A DNA stretch of 64,000 nucleotides from Fen-1258 sp041658245 (GTDB lineage Bacteria; Bacteroidota; Ignavibacteria; Ignavibacteriales; Melioribacteraceae). How positions within the stretch are numbered: the stretch's first letter is position 1; each line of letters starts with the position of its first letter. The notes under the pieces were generated by a model, which saw only the letters and a list, made by a program, of their open reading frames with translations, made no database searches and was not told the DNA's origin. Position numbers and translations under genes: made by a program. The stretch lies in the NCBI GenBank assembly GCA_041658245.1, contig JBBAAM010000002.1, positions 110,084-174,083 on the forward strand, in the 5' to 3' direction. Of the stretch, positions 44,684 to 53,235 are shown piece after piece.

Positions 44684-44826
44684 TTATTTAATCAGCATCA
44701 TTCTTTTTGATACGACATTGTTACCAGAGCGAAGTTGGTAAAAATATGTTCCACTAGAAAGTTTGGATGCATCAAAATTCACATTGTAGTTTCCAGCCGA
44801 TTTATATTCATTTGCAAGCGTCGCCA
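44684..44826 (-). pseudogene. Orphan T9SS sorting-domain tail (gene remnant)
   Basis: Read on the minus strand from 44826, the sequence codes for LATLANEYKSAGNYNVNFDA, then SKLSSGTYFYQLRSGNN and a tail VVSKRMMLIK with a TAA stop at 44684-44686. This is the last 46 residues of a T9SS sorting domain with no body, no QNYPNPFNP start and no start codon. Upstream it runs straight into unrelated DNA before the small lipoprotein gene. It is best read as what is left of a deleted cargo gene. Confidence 0.75.
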
Positions 44827-44892
44827 ACTATCATCAAGAGTGAAGAAAATGATGAAATGAGAATTACACATTTTGTTTTTTTATATAATTTA

Positions 44893-45300
44893 TCATGGAG
44901 TAAACTCTTTGAATCCGATGGTGCCATCCAATCGTGAAATCGAAACGCGATATTGAACACCCGCAGTGAGCGTTCGTTCCGTGACCGCAGTTTCAACTGA
45001 TCCGGTGGGAGCGGTTCCATTTGTTACGGGCGATGCTACCCCATTTTGTCCCGGAGTTGCAAGTCCCCACACCACAACTGTCGCTGCAGCGGTGCGGGTG
45101 ATGCTGAGACTGAAAACATTCCCGCCGCTCCACGAGTATTGCGGCTTTGTTCCGCTGCCGATGGTGATCGCTATTTGAGATCCTCCGCTACCAGTATCAA
45201 CGGGGTTGCTCTCGTCCTTCTTGCAACCACCGATCAGCAACAGAATGGTAACCGAAGAAATCAAGATATAAAACGACGAAGTAAATTTTTTGTTAATCAT
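44893..45300 (-). CDS. Small lipoprotein, unknown function
   Basis: A 135-residue protein with a lipoprotein signal (ILISSVTILLLIGGC, Cys26) followed by KKDESNP and a Gly/Ser-rich linker. The remainder (about 45-135) is beta-rich, with YSWSGGNVFSLSITR and a repeated strand pattern, and resembles a single Ig-like domain. I do not recognise a family. Base composition is clearly higher in GC than most of the window (one 60-base line, 45061-45120, counts 33 G/C), hinting at a different origin. It is 16 bases downstream of the next propeller gene, on the same strand. Confidence 0.65.
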   Translation of the reverse strand: MINKKFTSSFYILISSVTILLLIGGCKKDESNPVDTGSGGSQIAITIGSGTKPQYSWSGGNVFSLSITRTAAATVVVWGLATPGQNGVASPVTNGTAPTGSVETAVTERTLTAGVQYRVSISRLDGTIGFKEFTP

Positions 45301-45316
45301 ATTTCTGTCTCGTAAA

Positions 45317-46534
45317 TTATTTTATGAGAATCATTTTTTTTGTTTGAATAGTACTTTCTGAACGGAGTGTATAAAAATAAATTCCACTTGTTAAATCGTG
45401 CGCATCAAATGTTGTTTGATATGTTCCAGCATCCAAACGTTCGTTTACGAGCGCCACTACTTCCCTGCCGAGAATATCAAACACTTTAAGCGACACGAAT
45501 CCGGAACCTGAAATCTCAAATCGAATTTTTGTTGACGGATTGAAAGGATTGGGATAGTTCTGTTGTAACGCAAAATGTATTGGGATTTCGCCTGGTATCT
45601 CCTTTACGGAGGTGATCATATCCGACAACGGTCGTCTCCATACGCCGGCATAAGTCCCAGCAAAGAGATTCGTTCCACTCACAACTAGAGAGAAAACAAT
45701 AGTGCTCAAGCCCGAGAAGCCGGTATTGACCGCCGTCCAACTTGTACCGTTTTTCGAAAGACAAACGCCGCCGCCATAAGTTGCTACAAAGACATTCGTA
45801 CCGCTCACAGCGAGAGAAGTAACAGTAGCGCTCGTCAAGCCTGAATTGAACGCCGTCCAACTTGTACCGTTGTTCGTGGAAAGATACACACCGATGGCAG
45901 CAGTCCCCGCATAAAGATTCGTCCCGTTCACAGCGAGAGCGTTAAGTTGATACACCGCGCCTGAATTGGCTACCGTCCAACTTGTCCCGTTGTTCGTGGA
46001 GAGAAAAACGCCGTTATTAGTCCCCGCAAAGAGATTCGTGCCGGATACTGCAAGAGCACTGACTTGAGTGTTCGTCAAGCCGGAAACGACCCTCGTCCAG
46101 CTTGTACCGTTGTTGGTGGAAAGAAACACTCCGCCGAGACCAGTCCCCGAGGTCCCCGCAAAGAGATTCGTACCGCTCACAGCGAAAGAGTAAATATCTG
46201 TGTTAGTTAAGCCAGAATTGACCGTCGTCCAACTTGTACCGTTGTTCGTGGAAAGAGACACGCCGCCTCCAGTCCCCACAAAGAGATTTGTCCCGATCAC
46301 AGCGAAAGCCCGAACATTAACGTGAACCAAACCGGAATTGACCGTCGTCCAATTTGTACCGTTGTTCGTGGAAAGAGATACGCCGCCGCTACCAGTCCCA
46401 GAAAAGAGATTCGTCCCGCTCACAGCAAAGTTATTGACAAAACCAGGTCCGTTGGTTTGCACCCATTGTGCCTGCACAGAACTGCTGAATGAGTAAAAAG
46501 TGAAAAGAAATAAAAGTAAAAATATGTTTTTCAT
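45317..46534 (-). CDS. T9SS-sorted propeller protein (VSGTNLFAGT..VFLSTNNGTSW repeats)
   Basis: A 405-residue paralogue of the 690-residue propeller protein at 42575: signal peptide (ending SVQAQ), about seven repeats of VSGTNLFAGTxGGVxLSTNNGTSWT type, one propeller's worth, then a T9SS sorting domain (QQNYPNPFNPSTKIRFEISG to QTKKMILIK). It is the first gene downstream of the LuxR-type regulator at 46664, and its 129-base upstream gap contains the ATACCCCA palindrome, so it is the best candidate target of that regulator. Its GC content is higher than that of the regulator gene. Confidence 0.82.
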   Translation of the reverse strand: MKNIFLLLFLFTFYSFSSSVQAQWVQTNGPGFVNNFAVSGTNLFSGTGSGGVSLSTNNGTNWTTVNSGLVHVNVRAFAVIGTNLFVGTGGGVSLSTNNGTSWTTVNSGLTNTDIYSFAVSGTNLFAGTSGTGLGGVFLSTNNGTSWTRVVSGLTNTQVSALAVSGTNLFAGTNNGVFLSTNNGTSWTVANSGAVYQLNALAVNGTNLYAGTAAIGVYLSTNNGTSWTAFNSGLTSATVTSLAVSGTNVFVATYGGGVCLSKNGTSWTAVNTGFSGLSTIVFSLVVSGTNLFAGTYAGVWRRPLSDMITSVKEIPGEIPIHFALQQNYPNPFNPSTKIRFEISGSGFVSLKVFDILGREVVALVNERLDAGTYQTTFDAHDLTSGIYFYTLRSESTIQTKKMILIK

Positions 46535-46607
46535 AATTTGTCCTTATTTGTTTTTAATTAATGTGAAAATTTTTCTTGTAAGATGGTCTTAGTGTCTGTT
46601 TATATCA

Positions 46608-46625
46608 ATACCCCAGATGGGGCAT
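46608..46625. promoter_or_regulatory. Candidate operator ATACCCCA..ATGGGGCAT, copy 1
   Basis: ATACCCCAGATGGGGCAT, an inverted repeat with arms CCCCA/TGGGG, 74 bases upstream of the propeller gene start and just after the end of the regulator gene. It matches the site at 47361-47378 at 15 of 18 positions. A run of four C followed by four G is rare in this AT-rich DNA. Confidence 0.5.
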
Positions 46626-46663
46626 ATTAGTTGAAAGAATTTTGATTGGAATGATATTGGGGA

Positions 46664-47326
46664 TTAAAATTTACCGAGCCATGCTCTTACAGCTTCGGCT
46701 CTAGTATGAACGTGCAGTTTTTTATATATGTTTTTAATGTGTGTCTTTACTGTATGAGGACTAATAAACAGATCGGTTGCAATAGTTGTATAAGTGCCTC
46801 CATTTACCAATCCATTAAGAAGTTCAAGTTCTCGTTTAGACAGAACCAATTCAGGATGTATTGAACTATTGTTTTTACTTTCTTCATGATTTGAAGTAAT
46901 TAACGACAATACTTTTCGAGCGATAGATTGAGAGATTGGTGCACCGCCGTTATGCAATTCATGAACAGCATCCAAAATTATTTCGAATGGTTCATCTTTA
47001 AGCATATATCCAGAAGCACCAGCCTGTATCGAAGCAAAAATTTTTGTATCATCTTCAAAAACAGTAAGCATCATTATATCAATATCCGGATATTTTTCTT
47101 TTATTTCTAAAGTTGCCTCAATCCCGTTTTTCTTCGGCATTTCAATATCCATTAAAATAATATCGGGTAGGTTTTCATGTTTACTTTTTTCCAAAGAATC
47201 TATAATGCTTTTTCCATTAGAATATTTCCCAACTACTTTGAAGGAATCATATAAAGAAAATCCTTCCGCAAGCCGTTCCAGCAATAATTTTGAATCCTCT
47301 ACAAGAGCAATTTTAATTTTTTCCAT
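46664..47326 (-). CDS. NarL/LuxR-family response regulator (second system)
   Basis: A 220-residue regulator with a receiver domain (acidic pair in LVEDS, phospho-acceptor Asp60 in IILMDIEMP, Lys in MLKDEP) and a LuxR-type helix-turn-helix near residues 150-212 (LSKRELELLNGLVNGGTYTT; ISPHTVKTHIKNIYKKLHVH). It lies 54 bases after the stop of the propeller kinase gene on the same strand. That gap holds one ATACCCCA palindrome and the gap beyond this gene holds another, so autoregulation plus control of the neighbouring cargo gene is likely. It is about as AT-rich as the kinase half of its partner. Confidence 0.88.
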   Translation of the reverse strand: MEKIKIALVEDSKLLLERLAEGFSLYDSFKVVGKYSNGKSIIDSLEKSKHENLPDIILMDIEMPKKNGIEATLEIKEKYPDIDIMMLTVFEDDTKIFASIQAGASGYMLKDEPFEIILDAVHELHNGGAPISQSIARKVLSLITSNHEESKNNSSIHPELVLSKRELELLNGLVNGGTYTTIATDLFISPHTVKTHIKNIYKKLHVHTRAEAVRAWLGKF

Positions 47327-47360
47327 GGTTGATAAATAAGATTTAAGTTTTATTATTGAT

Positions 47361-47378
47361 ATACCCCATATGAGGTAT
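47361..47378. promoter_or_regulatory. Candidate operator ATACCCCA..ATGAGGTAT, copy 2
   Basis: ATACCCCATATGAGGTAT lies in the centre of a longer near-palindrome, ATTGATATACCCCAT / ATGAGGTATAATCAAT (about 47355-47385), that touches the kinase stop codon and is 35 bases upstream of the regulator start. The palindromic core is shared with 46608-46625. Confidence 0.5.
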
Positions 47379-47380
47379 AA

Positions 47381-50353
47381 TCAATATCTCCGTTTAACAT
47401 GTAAAAAAACATTAATACTAATGCCTGCATTTTTTTCAGAAATCAATTTAAATTCTGCCTCGATTTCCTCAGCTCTTTTTTTCATATTTTCAATTCCGCT
47501 TCCATTTAGCAAATCAGAATTTTCTTCATTCATTCCGGAACCATTATCTATTATTGATATGGATAACATTTCATCTTTATAAGAAATTTTTATGTTTATA
47601 TTTTTTGCACCTGAATGTTTAATGCTGTTCGTAATTGCTTCCTGAATTATTCTAAATAAATGTAAAGATTGAAGCGGCTTCAACATCATATCATCTTTTG
47701 AATCATTATCTACATTTAGAACTATTTCTCCGGAATAATATTTTGAACGTCTTTCAATAACCTTTCTTAATTCGATAACAAAATTTTCAAAACTCATCTC
47801 ATTGGATTTTAAAGCCCTGATCGTTTCGCGAAGCTGAGTCATTGTTTCCCTTACTTCATCTTTTAATGAATGCAAAAGACTATCGGCTTTTGGTTTCTCT
47901 GTTTTATAATAAATTTCTGCAAGCCCGATGCCGGTTATAATATTTGTCAATTGAGACCCAACATTATCATGAAGGTCGCGTGAGATTCTTTCTCTCTCTT
48001 TCTGAACGGCCTTCTCCTTTTCCAGTTCGTGAATCTGCTTTTTAAGTTTCTTTGTTGAATAATATCTTACCGTCCCGATTATTGTTGATAAAACTGCAAT
48101 ACCTAATAATGTTAGAAACCACCATTCTCTCCAAAAGGGAGGCATAATTGTTACAAAAACTGCGGCGACTTCAGACGATTGAACGCCGTCGGGATTGATT
48201 GCGATAACCGAAAATGTGTATTCACCGTCAGCCAGATTTCTAAATCTAACGACTCGCTCTCGTGTCGGTTCAGACCATTTGGTATCTTCGCCACTGAGTT
48301 TGTACCGGTATCGGACTTCTTCTTCACGCGCAAAACTGGTACTGGCATAACTGAAGGAAATATTATTTCTATTGTATGGCAAAACGAAACTCTTCAATTC
48401 ATTCCCGGAAGAAATCGTGGCCAGTTCATCATACAACAAGATTTCGTCGTTAAACACTTGTGTTATATGAATCAATGGAGCGATGTTGAGTCTTCGTGCA
48501 GCGGCGAGATCTACCCTAACCGCACCGTTAGTTGTGGCAAGCCATAATTGGTTTGTAGATGCCTGATAGGTTACTTGATTGATGCTGGTTTCTTCTGAAG
48601 ACAAAATAGAAAAAGATGCATACGATTGCAGTTTGTCGTGCTCGAAGCGATGCAGCGCGCGGTCGGACACGATCCACAGATTAGAGGAACCGTAACTTGA
48701 ATCTTTGATGATTCCAAGAACAAATGTACCTACAAGTCCTTCCTCATTTCCATATAGCCGGAACGCATTCTTTCTCATTCGCACAAGACCTTTATTAGTT
48801 CCAAACCAAACTGTACTGTCATTATCTTCCTGAACGCAAAAAAGCATTTTAGAAGGAAGCCCTTCTGCGTCAGAATAATTCCTCAACGTTCCATTCCGAT
48901 AGAAAGTCGCTCCGTTGTTGCGGGAAAGAAACCAGAGTTCATCCCGTGCTGGCGTAATATTCTCGATCATATCCGATACTAGTCCATCGCTTGTCCGGAT
49001 CCGTAACGTTTTTCCTTTTGCAAGATTCACCACACCTTCCCCGTAGGTACCCAGCCAAAGTTCGTTGCTCTGCGGTGGAGAACTGATTACTGCAATACCG
49101 CTGTAGGCACCCCGAATTTCCGGAATGCGTAACGCCTGATAGGTTGACCGAGACGATTGTACAATTTTAAACAAATAATTGAATGCCCCAAGATATACTG
49201 TTCCGTCAGCTTTTTCACCGAACGCACGCGTTTGATCATTCAAGTATCGTTTTTCAAATTGAACAGAAAAAACCGAATCGCGTTTGATCACATTAGCAAG
49301 ATTTTTTGTTCCGATCCAGATTCTGTTTTTTGAATCCGGGAAAATAGTGTTCACGTTATCGCTCAACAATCCTTCGCGGCTGGTAAAGATGCGGAGATGA
49401 TCGCCAATCAGTTTTTTCAAACCACCGCCAAAAGTCCCGATCCAAATCACCCCTTCCCTGTCAACAAGTAATGCCTGAACAAATGGTGGGTCAACACCAT
49501 TCTCGATTCCAAACAAATTCGCGCGTCCACCAAAAATGTTTGCCAGCCCGAATTGCCCGCCAAGCCAAAGACTTCCAGATTTATCTTCTCCAATACCTAA
49601 TGCCTCTGTGTATGTTCCTTCCTTCTGCCGAACACTCCAACCGGATTTCGTTCTCTGTAAGAAAAGGAGTCTGTGTGCCGCCGCCATTACAATTTCCCCA
49701 TTTGCCCGTTCAACCGCTGCAGTGGAATTCATAAAATAGAAGTTAATTTTGAGAGAAGAATCAATTGGTATAATTTTTTTGAGAATGCAGTTGTCATTGG
49801 TAGGGGTTATTTCATACAACCGGGATGAATCGGGCACTAAAATATTTCCGTCTCTAAGACGTAACATAGGCCGTGCAGTGCCGCCTTTGTAATCAAACAC
49901 ATAAACGAATTTGTTACCCCGTTTCATTACTGTGCCACGGCTCGTTTCAAAGTACATCCTACCGAATCGATCTTCAGTAATTGCGTTTACCGAATTGCCC
50001 GGCAATCCCTCTTTTGTTGTAAAAGTCTGAAACTTCTTGCCATCAAACCTGTTGGTTCCTCCTTCGTATGTGCCAAACCACATAGCTCCATCTGAAGATT
50101 GGAAGATGCAGTAAATCATATTGCTGGAAAGTCCGTCTTCAGTCGTAAAATTACGGAAGCTCACACCGTCATATCTGCTTACGCCGCGGTCAGTACCAAT
50201 CCAAAGAAAACCGCGATTATCCTGATACAACGATAAGATATAATCAGAGGCAAGTCCGGTTCCGCGCGTGTAGGTCTTGAGCGCAATTTGTTGCGCAGAA
50301 ATAGGAATAATTGTTAATAAAAAAAATATGAAAGCCACGGTAATATTCTTCAT
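47381..50353 (-). CDS. Propeller-sensor histidine kinase (second system), mosaic composition
   Basis: The start at 50353 was chosen because a signal/anchor sequence follows (MKNITVAFIFFLLTIIPISA); a longer frame to 50566 adds 71 residues of unlikely sequence. The 990-residue product has propeller repeats (GFLWIGTDRGVSRYDG, GVIWIGTFGGGLKKL), a Y_Y_Y domain, one membrane helix (FLTLLGIAVLSTIIGTV) and a HisKA_3/HATPase core with His795 in SRDLHDNVGSQL and N box QEAITNSIKHSG. The DNA for the sensor part (about 48160-50340) is about half GC in sampled lines, while the membrane and kinase part is near 30 percent. It lies divergently from the DUF1028 gene, and its partner regulator follows. Confidence 0.87.
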   Translation of the reverse strand: MKNITVAFIFFLLTIIPISAQQIALKTYTRGTGLASDYILSLYQDNRGFLWIGTDRGVSRYDGVSFRNFTTEDGLSSNMIYCIFQSSDGAMWFGTYEGGTNRFDGKKFQTFTTKEGLPGNSVNAITEDRFGRMYFETSRGTVMKRGNKFVYVFDYKGGTARPMLRLRDGNILVPDSSRLYEITPTNDNCILKKIIPIDSSLKINFYFMNSTAAVERANGEIVMAAAHRLLFLQRTKSGWSVRQKEGTYTEALGIGEDKSGSLWLGGQFGLANIFGGRANLFGIENGVDPPFVQALLVDREGVIWIGTFGGGLKKLIGDHLRIFTSREGLLSDNVNTIFPDSKNRIWIGTKNLANVIKRDSVFSVQFEKRYLNDQTRAFGEKADGTVYLGAFNYLFKIVQSSRSTYQALRIPEIRGAYSGIAVISSPPQSNELWLGTYGEGVVNLAKGKTLRIRTSDGLVSDMIENITPARDELWFLSRNNGATFYRNGTLRNYSDAEGLPSKMLFCVQEDNDSTVWFGTNKGLVRMRKNAFRLYGNEEGLVGTFVLGIIKDSSYGSSNLWIVSDRALHRFEHDKLQSYASFSILSSEETSINQVTYQASTNQLWLATTNGAVRVDLAAARRLNIAPLIHITQVFNDEILLYDELATISSGNELKSFVLPYNRNNISFSYASTSFAREEEVRYRYKLSGEDTKWSEPTRERVVRFRNLADGEYTFSVIAINPDGVQSSEVAAVFVTIMPPFWREWWFLTLLGIAVLSTIIGTVRYYSTKKLKKQIHELEKEKAVQKERERISRDLHDNVGSQLTNIITGIGLAEIYYKTEKPKADSLLHSLKDEVRETMTQLRETIRALKSNEMSFENFVIELRKVIERRSKYYSGEIVLNVDNDSKDDMMLKPLQSLHLFRIIQEAITNSIKHSGAKNINIKISYKDEMLSISIIDNGSGMNEENSDLLNGSGIENMKKRAEEIEAEFKLISEKNAGISINVFLHVKRRY

Positions 50354-50510
50354 AAATATAAAATAGAACAAGCAATAAGAAGAAGCAACCAGAAAAAAGG
50401 GTGTTGGAGATATCGAAAAAATGATCCGAAATTTTATAATTTTTAATCTGTGTTGTTGTTGGTTGATAAGAAATAATTTAATTTGATTAAGATTTTTAAT
50501 GGAGATAAAA

Positions 50511-51521
50511 ATGAAATCGAGATTTCTATTAGTATTATTATTCATTCTACAATTCGCAATTCTCAATTTGCAATTCTCAATTATTAACGCTCAAGTTTAT
50601 AAATCAGAGTCCCCTTTCGCACACACATATTCCATCGTTGCTTTTGATGAGAAGACCGGAGATATGGGTGTTGCTGTTCAATCGCATTGGTTTTCTGTAG
50701 GGACAATTGTTACCTGGGGCGAAGCCGGGGTTGGTGTTGTAGCAACACAATCATTTGTTAATCCATCTTTTGGTCCGAGAGGATTGGAATTGCTGAAACA
50801 AGGAAAATCTCCTCAAGAAATTATTGATGAATTAATTAAAAGTGATGAAGGCAGGGAATTCCGCCAGCTTGCAATTCTTGATTCAAAAGGAAACGCTGCA
50901 TCGTTCACAGGTAAATTATGTATTCAGCCTGCAGGAAATATTGTAGGTAAAGGTTTTTCTGTACAAGCAAATTTAATGTCGAACGATAATATCTGGCCCG
51001 CAATGGAAAAAGCGTTCATAAATTCTAAAGGATCCTTGGCGGAAAGAATGCTTGTTGCACTTGAAGCTGCTGAGAAAGCCGGCGGTGATGTGCGCGGGAA
51101 ACAATCGGCGGCACTTCTTGTTGTGCGAGCTAAATCAACAGGAAAAGTTTGGGATGACCGTTTGGTTGATATCCGCGTTGATGATAGTTCAGCACCACTT
51201 CCTGAATTGAGGAGACTTCTAAAAGTTCACCGGGCTTACCAGCATATGAACAACGGTGATCTTGCTGTTGAAAAAAATGATATGGATAAAGCAATGGTGG
51301 AATATTCTTCAGCTATGAAAATGTTTCCTAAAAATCTGGAAATGAAGTATTGGACAGCGGTTGCTTTAGCAAATAAAGGAATGATGAAAGAAGCAGTTCC
51401 AATGTTTAAAGAAATTTTTAAGAAAGATAAAAATTGGAAAGATTTGACTCCACGACTTCTTCCAAATGGTTTGTTGAAAGTTACACCGAAACAATTGAGT
51501 GAGATTTTAGAGAATAAGTAA
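50511..51521 (+). CDS. Secreted DUF1028 (Ntn-hydrolase-like) protein with C-terminal TPR-like region
   Basis: The ATG at 50511 was chosen over 50499 because the GGAGATAAAA between them is a good ribosome site. The signal peptide ends in IINAQ. Residues 25-240 are a DUF1028 domain: AHTYSIVAFDEKTGDMGVAV, WGEAGVGVVATQSFVNPSFG and GGDVRGKQSAALLVV. The domain resembles N-terminal nucleophile hydrolases such as glycosylasparaginases, but its activity is not established. A TPR-like segment follows (about 245-335: MNNGDLAVEKNDMDKAMVEY). The core of the signal peptide is encoded by a tandem GCAATTCTCAATT repeat. Confidence 0.8.
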   Translation: MKSRFLLVLLFILQFAILNLQFSIINAQVYKSESPFAHTYSIVAFDEKTGDMGVAVQSHWFSVGTIVTWGEAGVGVVATQSFVNPSFGPRGLELLKQGKSPQEIIDELIKSDEGREFRQLAILDSKGNAASFTGKLCIQPAGNIVGKGFSVQANLMSNDNIWPAMEKAFINSKGSLAERMLVALEAAEKAGGDVRGKQSAALLVVRAKSTGKVWDDRLVDIRVDDSSAPLPELRRLLKVHRAYQHMNNGDLAVEKNDMDKAMVEYSSAMKMFPKNLEMKYWTAVALANKGMMKEAVPMFKEIFKKDKNWKDLTPRLLPNGLLKVTPKQLSEILENK

Positions 51522-51647
51522 GACGGCAAGTAAAATGCAACGATAAACGGAAAAAGGGTAACGGGAAACGAAAAGATTAATTCCGATGATTGCAAACAGT
51601 GATTAAATCAAAGTCGTTTTACGTCTTCCGTTTCCCCTTTCACGTTA

Positions 51648-53231
51648 TTAAAACGGAAACTCTTCTTTATAATTAACCTTCTCTTGTTTTTTCTCTTCAA
51701 CATTTTTCTTAGCAAGTTGGTGAACACGATTCCCTTCAACATAAATCGCTTTATGAGGTTTGGTAGGACAAGCAAACTCGCAAGCACCGCATCCGATACA
51801 ATAATCATCGCGAGTTTCGGGAATAAATAAATTCCCTTCGAACGGAATCATACGCACAGCTTTTGTTGGGCAATGTTCCGAACAAGCGCCGCAATCTGTT
51901 TTCTGTGTTTGAACAATGCAATTATCTTTTACAAATTTTGATTTACCAATCTGTGTAAGTTTTTTCTTTTCCAGATCAATAGGAAGAATTGCACCTGTGG
52001 GACAAACATCGCTGCAAATTTTACATTCGAAATTACAAAAACTTGTAATGTTATCCATTCTCGGCTGCATCATTCCTGTAAATCCGTATTCTAAAAAAGA
52101 TGCCTGCAATACTTGAGTCGGGCATGCGCTCACACATAAATGACACGCTGTGCATTTGCTGTTAAATCTTTCAACACTGATTGAACCGGGAGGTGATGTT
52201 GCACTCTTTCTAAAAATTGGAATCATACTTGGTTTTGTAACTACAATTTTCTTTTTAACTTGTGCGGCAATGGAGGAAAAAGATAGAATGTAAAGAGAAA
52301 CTTTAACAATAAAGTCGCGCTTTGAATTATTAGTTATTGGTTGATTGTATGTTTGGATGTTTGGTTGCTTGTTATATGAATAACTGTATACAATACCATC
52401 TGTGGGGCACGAAGTAAGACAATCGAAACAAGCAACACACCTGCTCATATCAACAATTTTATTTTCACTATCAATACAACCTGCTTTACATTCTTTAGAA
52501 CATAATCCGCAGCTTAAACATTCGTCTTGTTTAATTTTTATTTTGAAAAAAGAAAATTTAGAAATGTATCCGAGCAATGTTCCAACCGGACAAATAGTGT
52601 TGCAATATAATCTTCCCATTTTCCACGACATGAAAACAACAACTACAAAAAAAGTTACAGTTATTATGAATGGATAAATGTTGAACGCTTTTAATTCATA
52701 AGGATAAACGATATAAAGTTTGAATGACTTAAAAATTACAGCGGCAAGATTGTTAGCACTGACTAATACAGGTCTGAAAAAGTTTCCGGCAAATCTTCCA
52801 TACATACTAAACGGATCTAAAAAATTTATCAGTGTTACACTGCCAAATACGAAAAATAATACCGGGATTATTAGTAATACGATTCTTAAGATTTTTTGTT
52901 CATTCAGAAATTCAAATTTGAATTCCTTTTTTCTCTTAATCTTTCTTGAGAGCCAATTCACAACATCTTGTAAAAATCCAAGCGGACAAATACTGGAACA
53001 ATAAACTCTTCCAAACATTACTGTTAACAAGAGTACTATAACAAATCCAATTACAGTGAATGATATTGCAGCAATGAATTTTAAAGTTGAAGGAACAAAT
53101 TGAAGAAATAAAATTTTTTCTGAAATGACAGGCGGGATTAAACTAAATATATCAGCAAACAAAAATGTTGTTGGAACGATAAAAATGATCGAAACAATTA
53201 TTCTAATATTCCGTAATAGAGAACCGCTCAT
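51648..53231 (-). CDS. Membrane polyferredoxin (NapH/MauN-like, multiple 4Fe-4S clusters)
   Basis: A 527-residue membrane protein. Several helices and two NapH-type CxxxCPxG loops (YCSSICPLGFLQD near 78; YCNTICPVGTLLG near 212) are followed by ferredoxin motifs: CLSCGLCSKECKAGC, CVACFDCLTSCP, CTACHLCVSACP, CKICSDVCP, CGACSEHCP and CIGCGACEFACP. This would hold at least four to six 4Fe-4S clusters and carry electrons across or along the inner membrane. The gene begins 4 bases after the DUF362 gene ends, and the two are a recurrent pair in this group. Electron partners are unknown. Some cluster loops have unusual spacings (CNFECKICSDVCP). Confidence 0.85.
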   Translation of the reverse strand: MSGSLLRNIRIIVSIIFIVPTTFLFADIFSLIPPVISEKILFLQFVPSTLKFIAAISFTVIGFVIVLLLTVMFGRVYCSSICPLGFLQDVVNWLSRKIKRKKEFKFEFLNEQKILRIVLLIIPVLFFVFGSVTLINFLDPFSMYGRFAGNFFRPVLVSANNLAAVIFKSFKLYIVYPYELKAFNIYPFIITVTFFVVVVFMSWKMGRLYCNTICPVGTLLGYISKFSFFKIKIKQDECLSCGLCSKECKAGCIDSENKIVDMSRCVACFDCLTSCPTDGIVYSYSYNKQPNIQTYNQPITNNSKRDFIVKVSLYILSFSSIAAQVKKKIVVTKPSMIPIFRKSATSPPGSISVERFNSKCTACHLCVSACPTQVLQASFLEYGFTGMMQPRMDNITSFCNFECKICSDVCPTGAILPIDLEKKKLTQIGKSKFVKDNCIVQTQKTDCGACSEHCPTKAVRMIPFEGNLFIPETRDDYCIGCGACEFACPTKPHKAIYVEGNRVHQLAKKNVEEKKQEKVNYKEEFPF

Positions 53232-53235
53232 TCCT

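Noticed and set aside
39214..46534. Regularly spaced repeats that could suggest a CRISPR array or satellite DNA
   Set aside because: The repeats are in frame, 120-180 bases long and code for propeller-type units; spacers are not unique inserts.
50354..50566. N-terminal extension of the second propeller kinase
   Set aside because: It would place 71 odd residues before a normal signal sequence and overlap the divergent DUF1028 gene.
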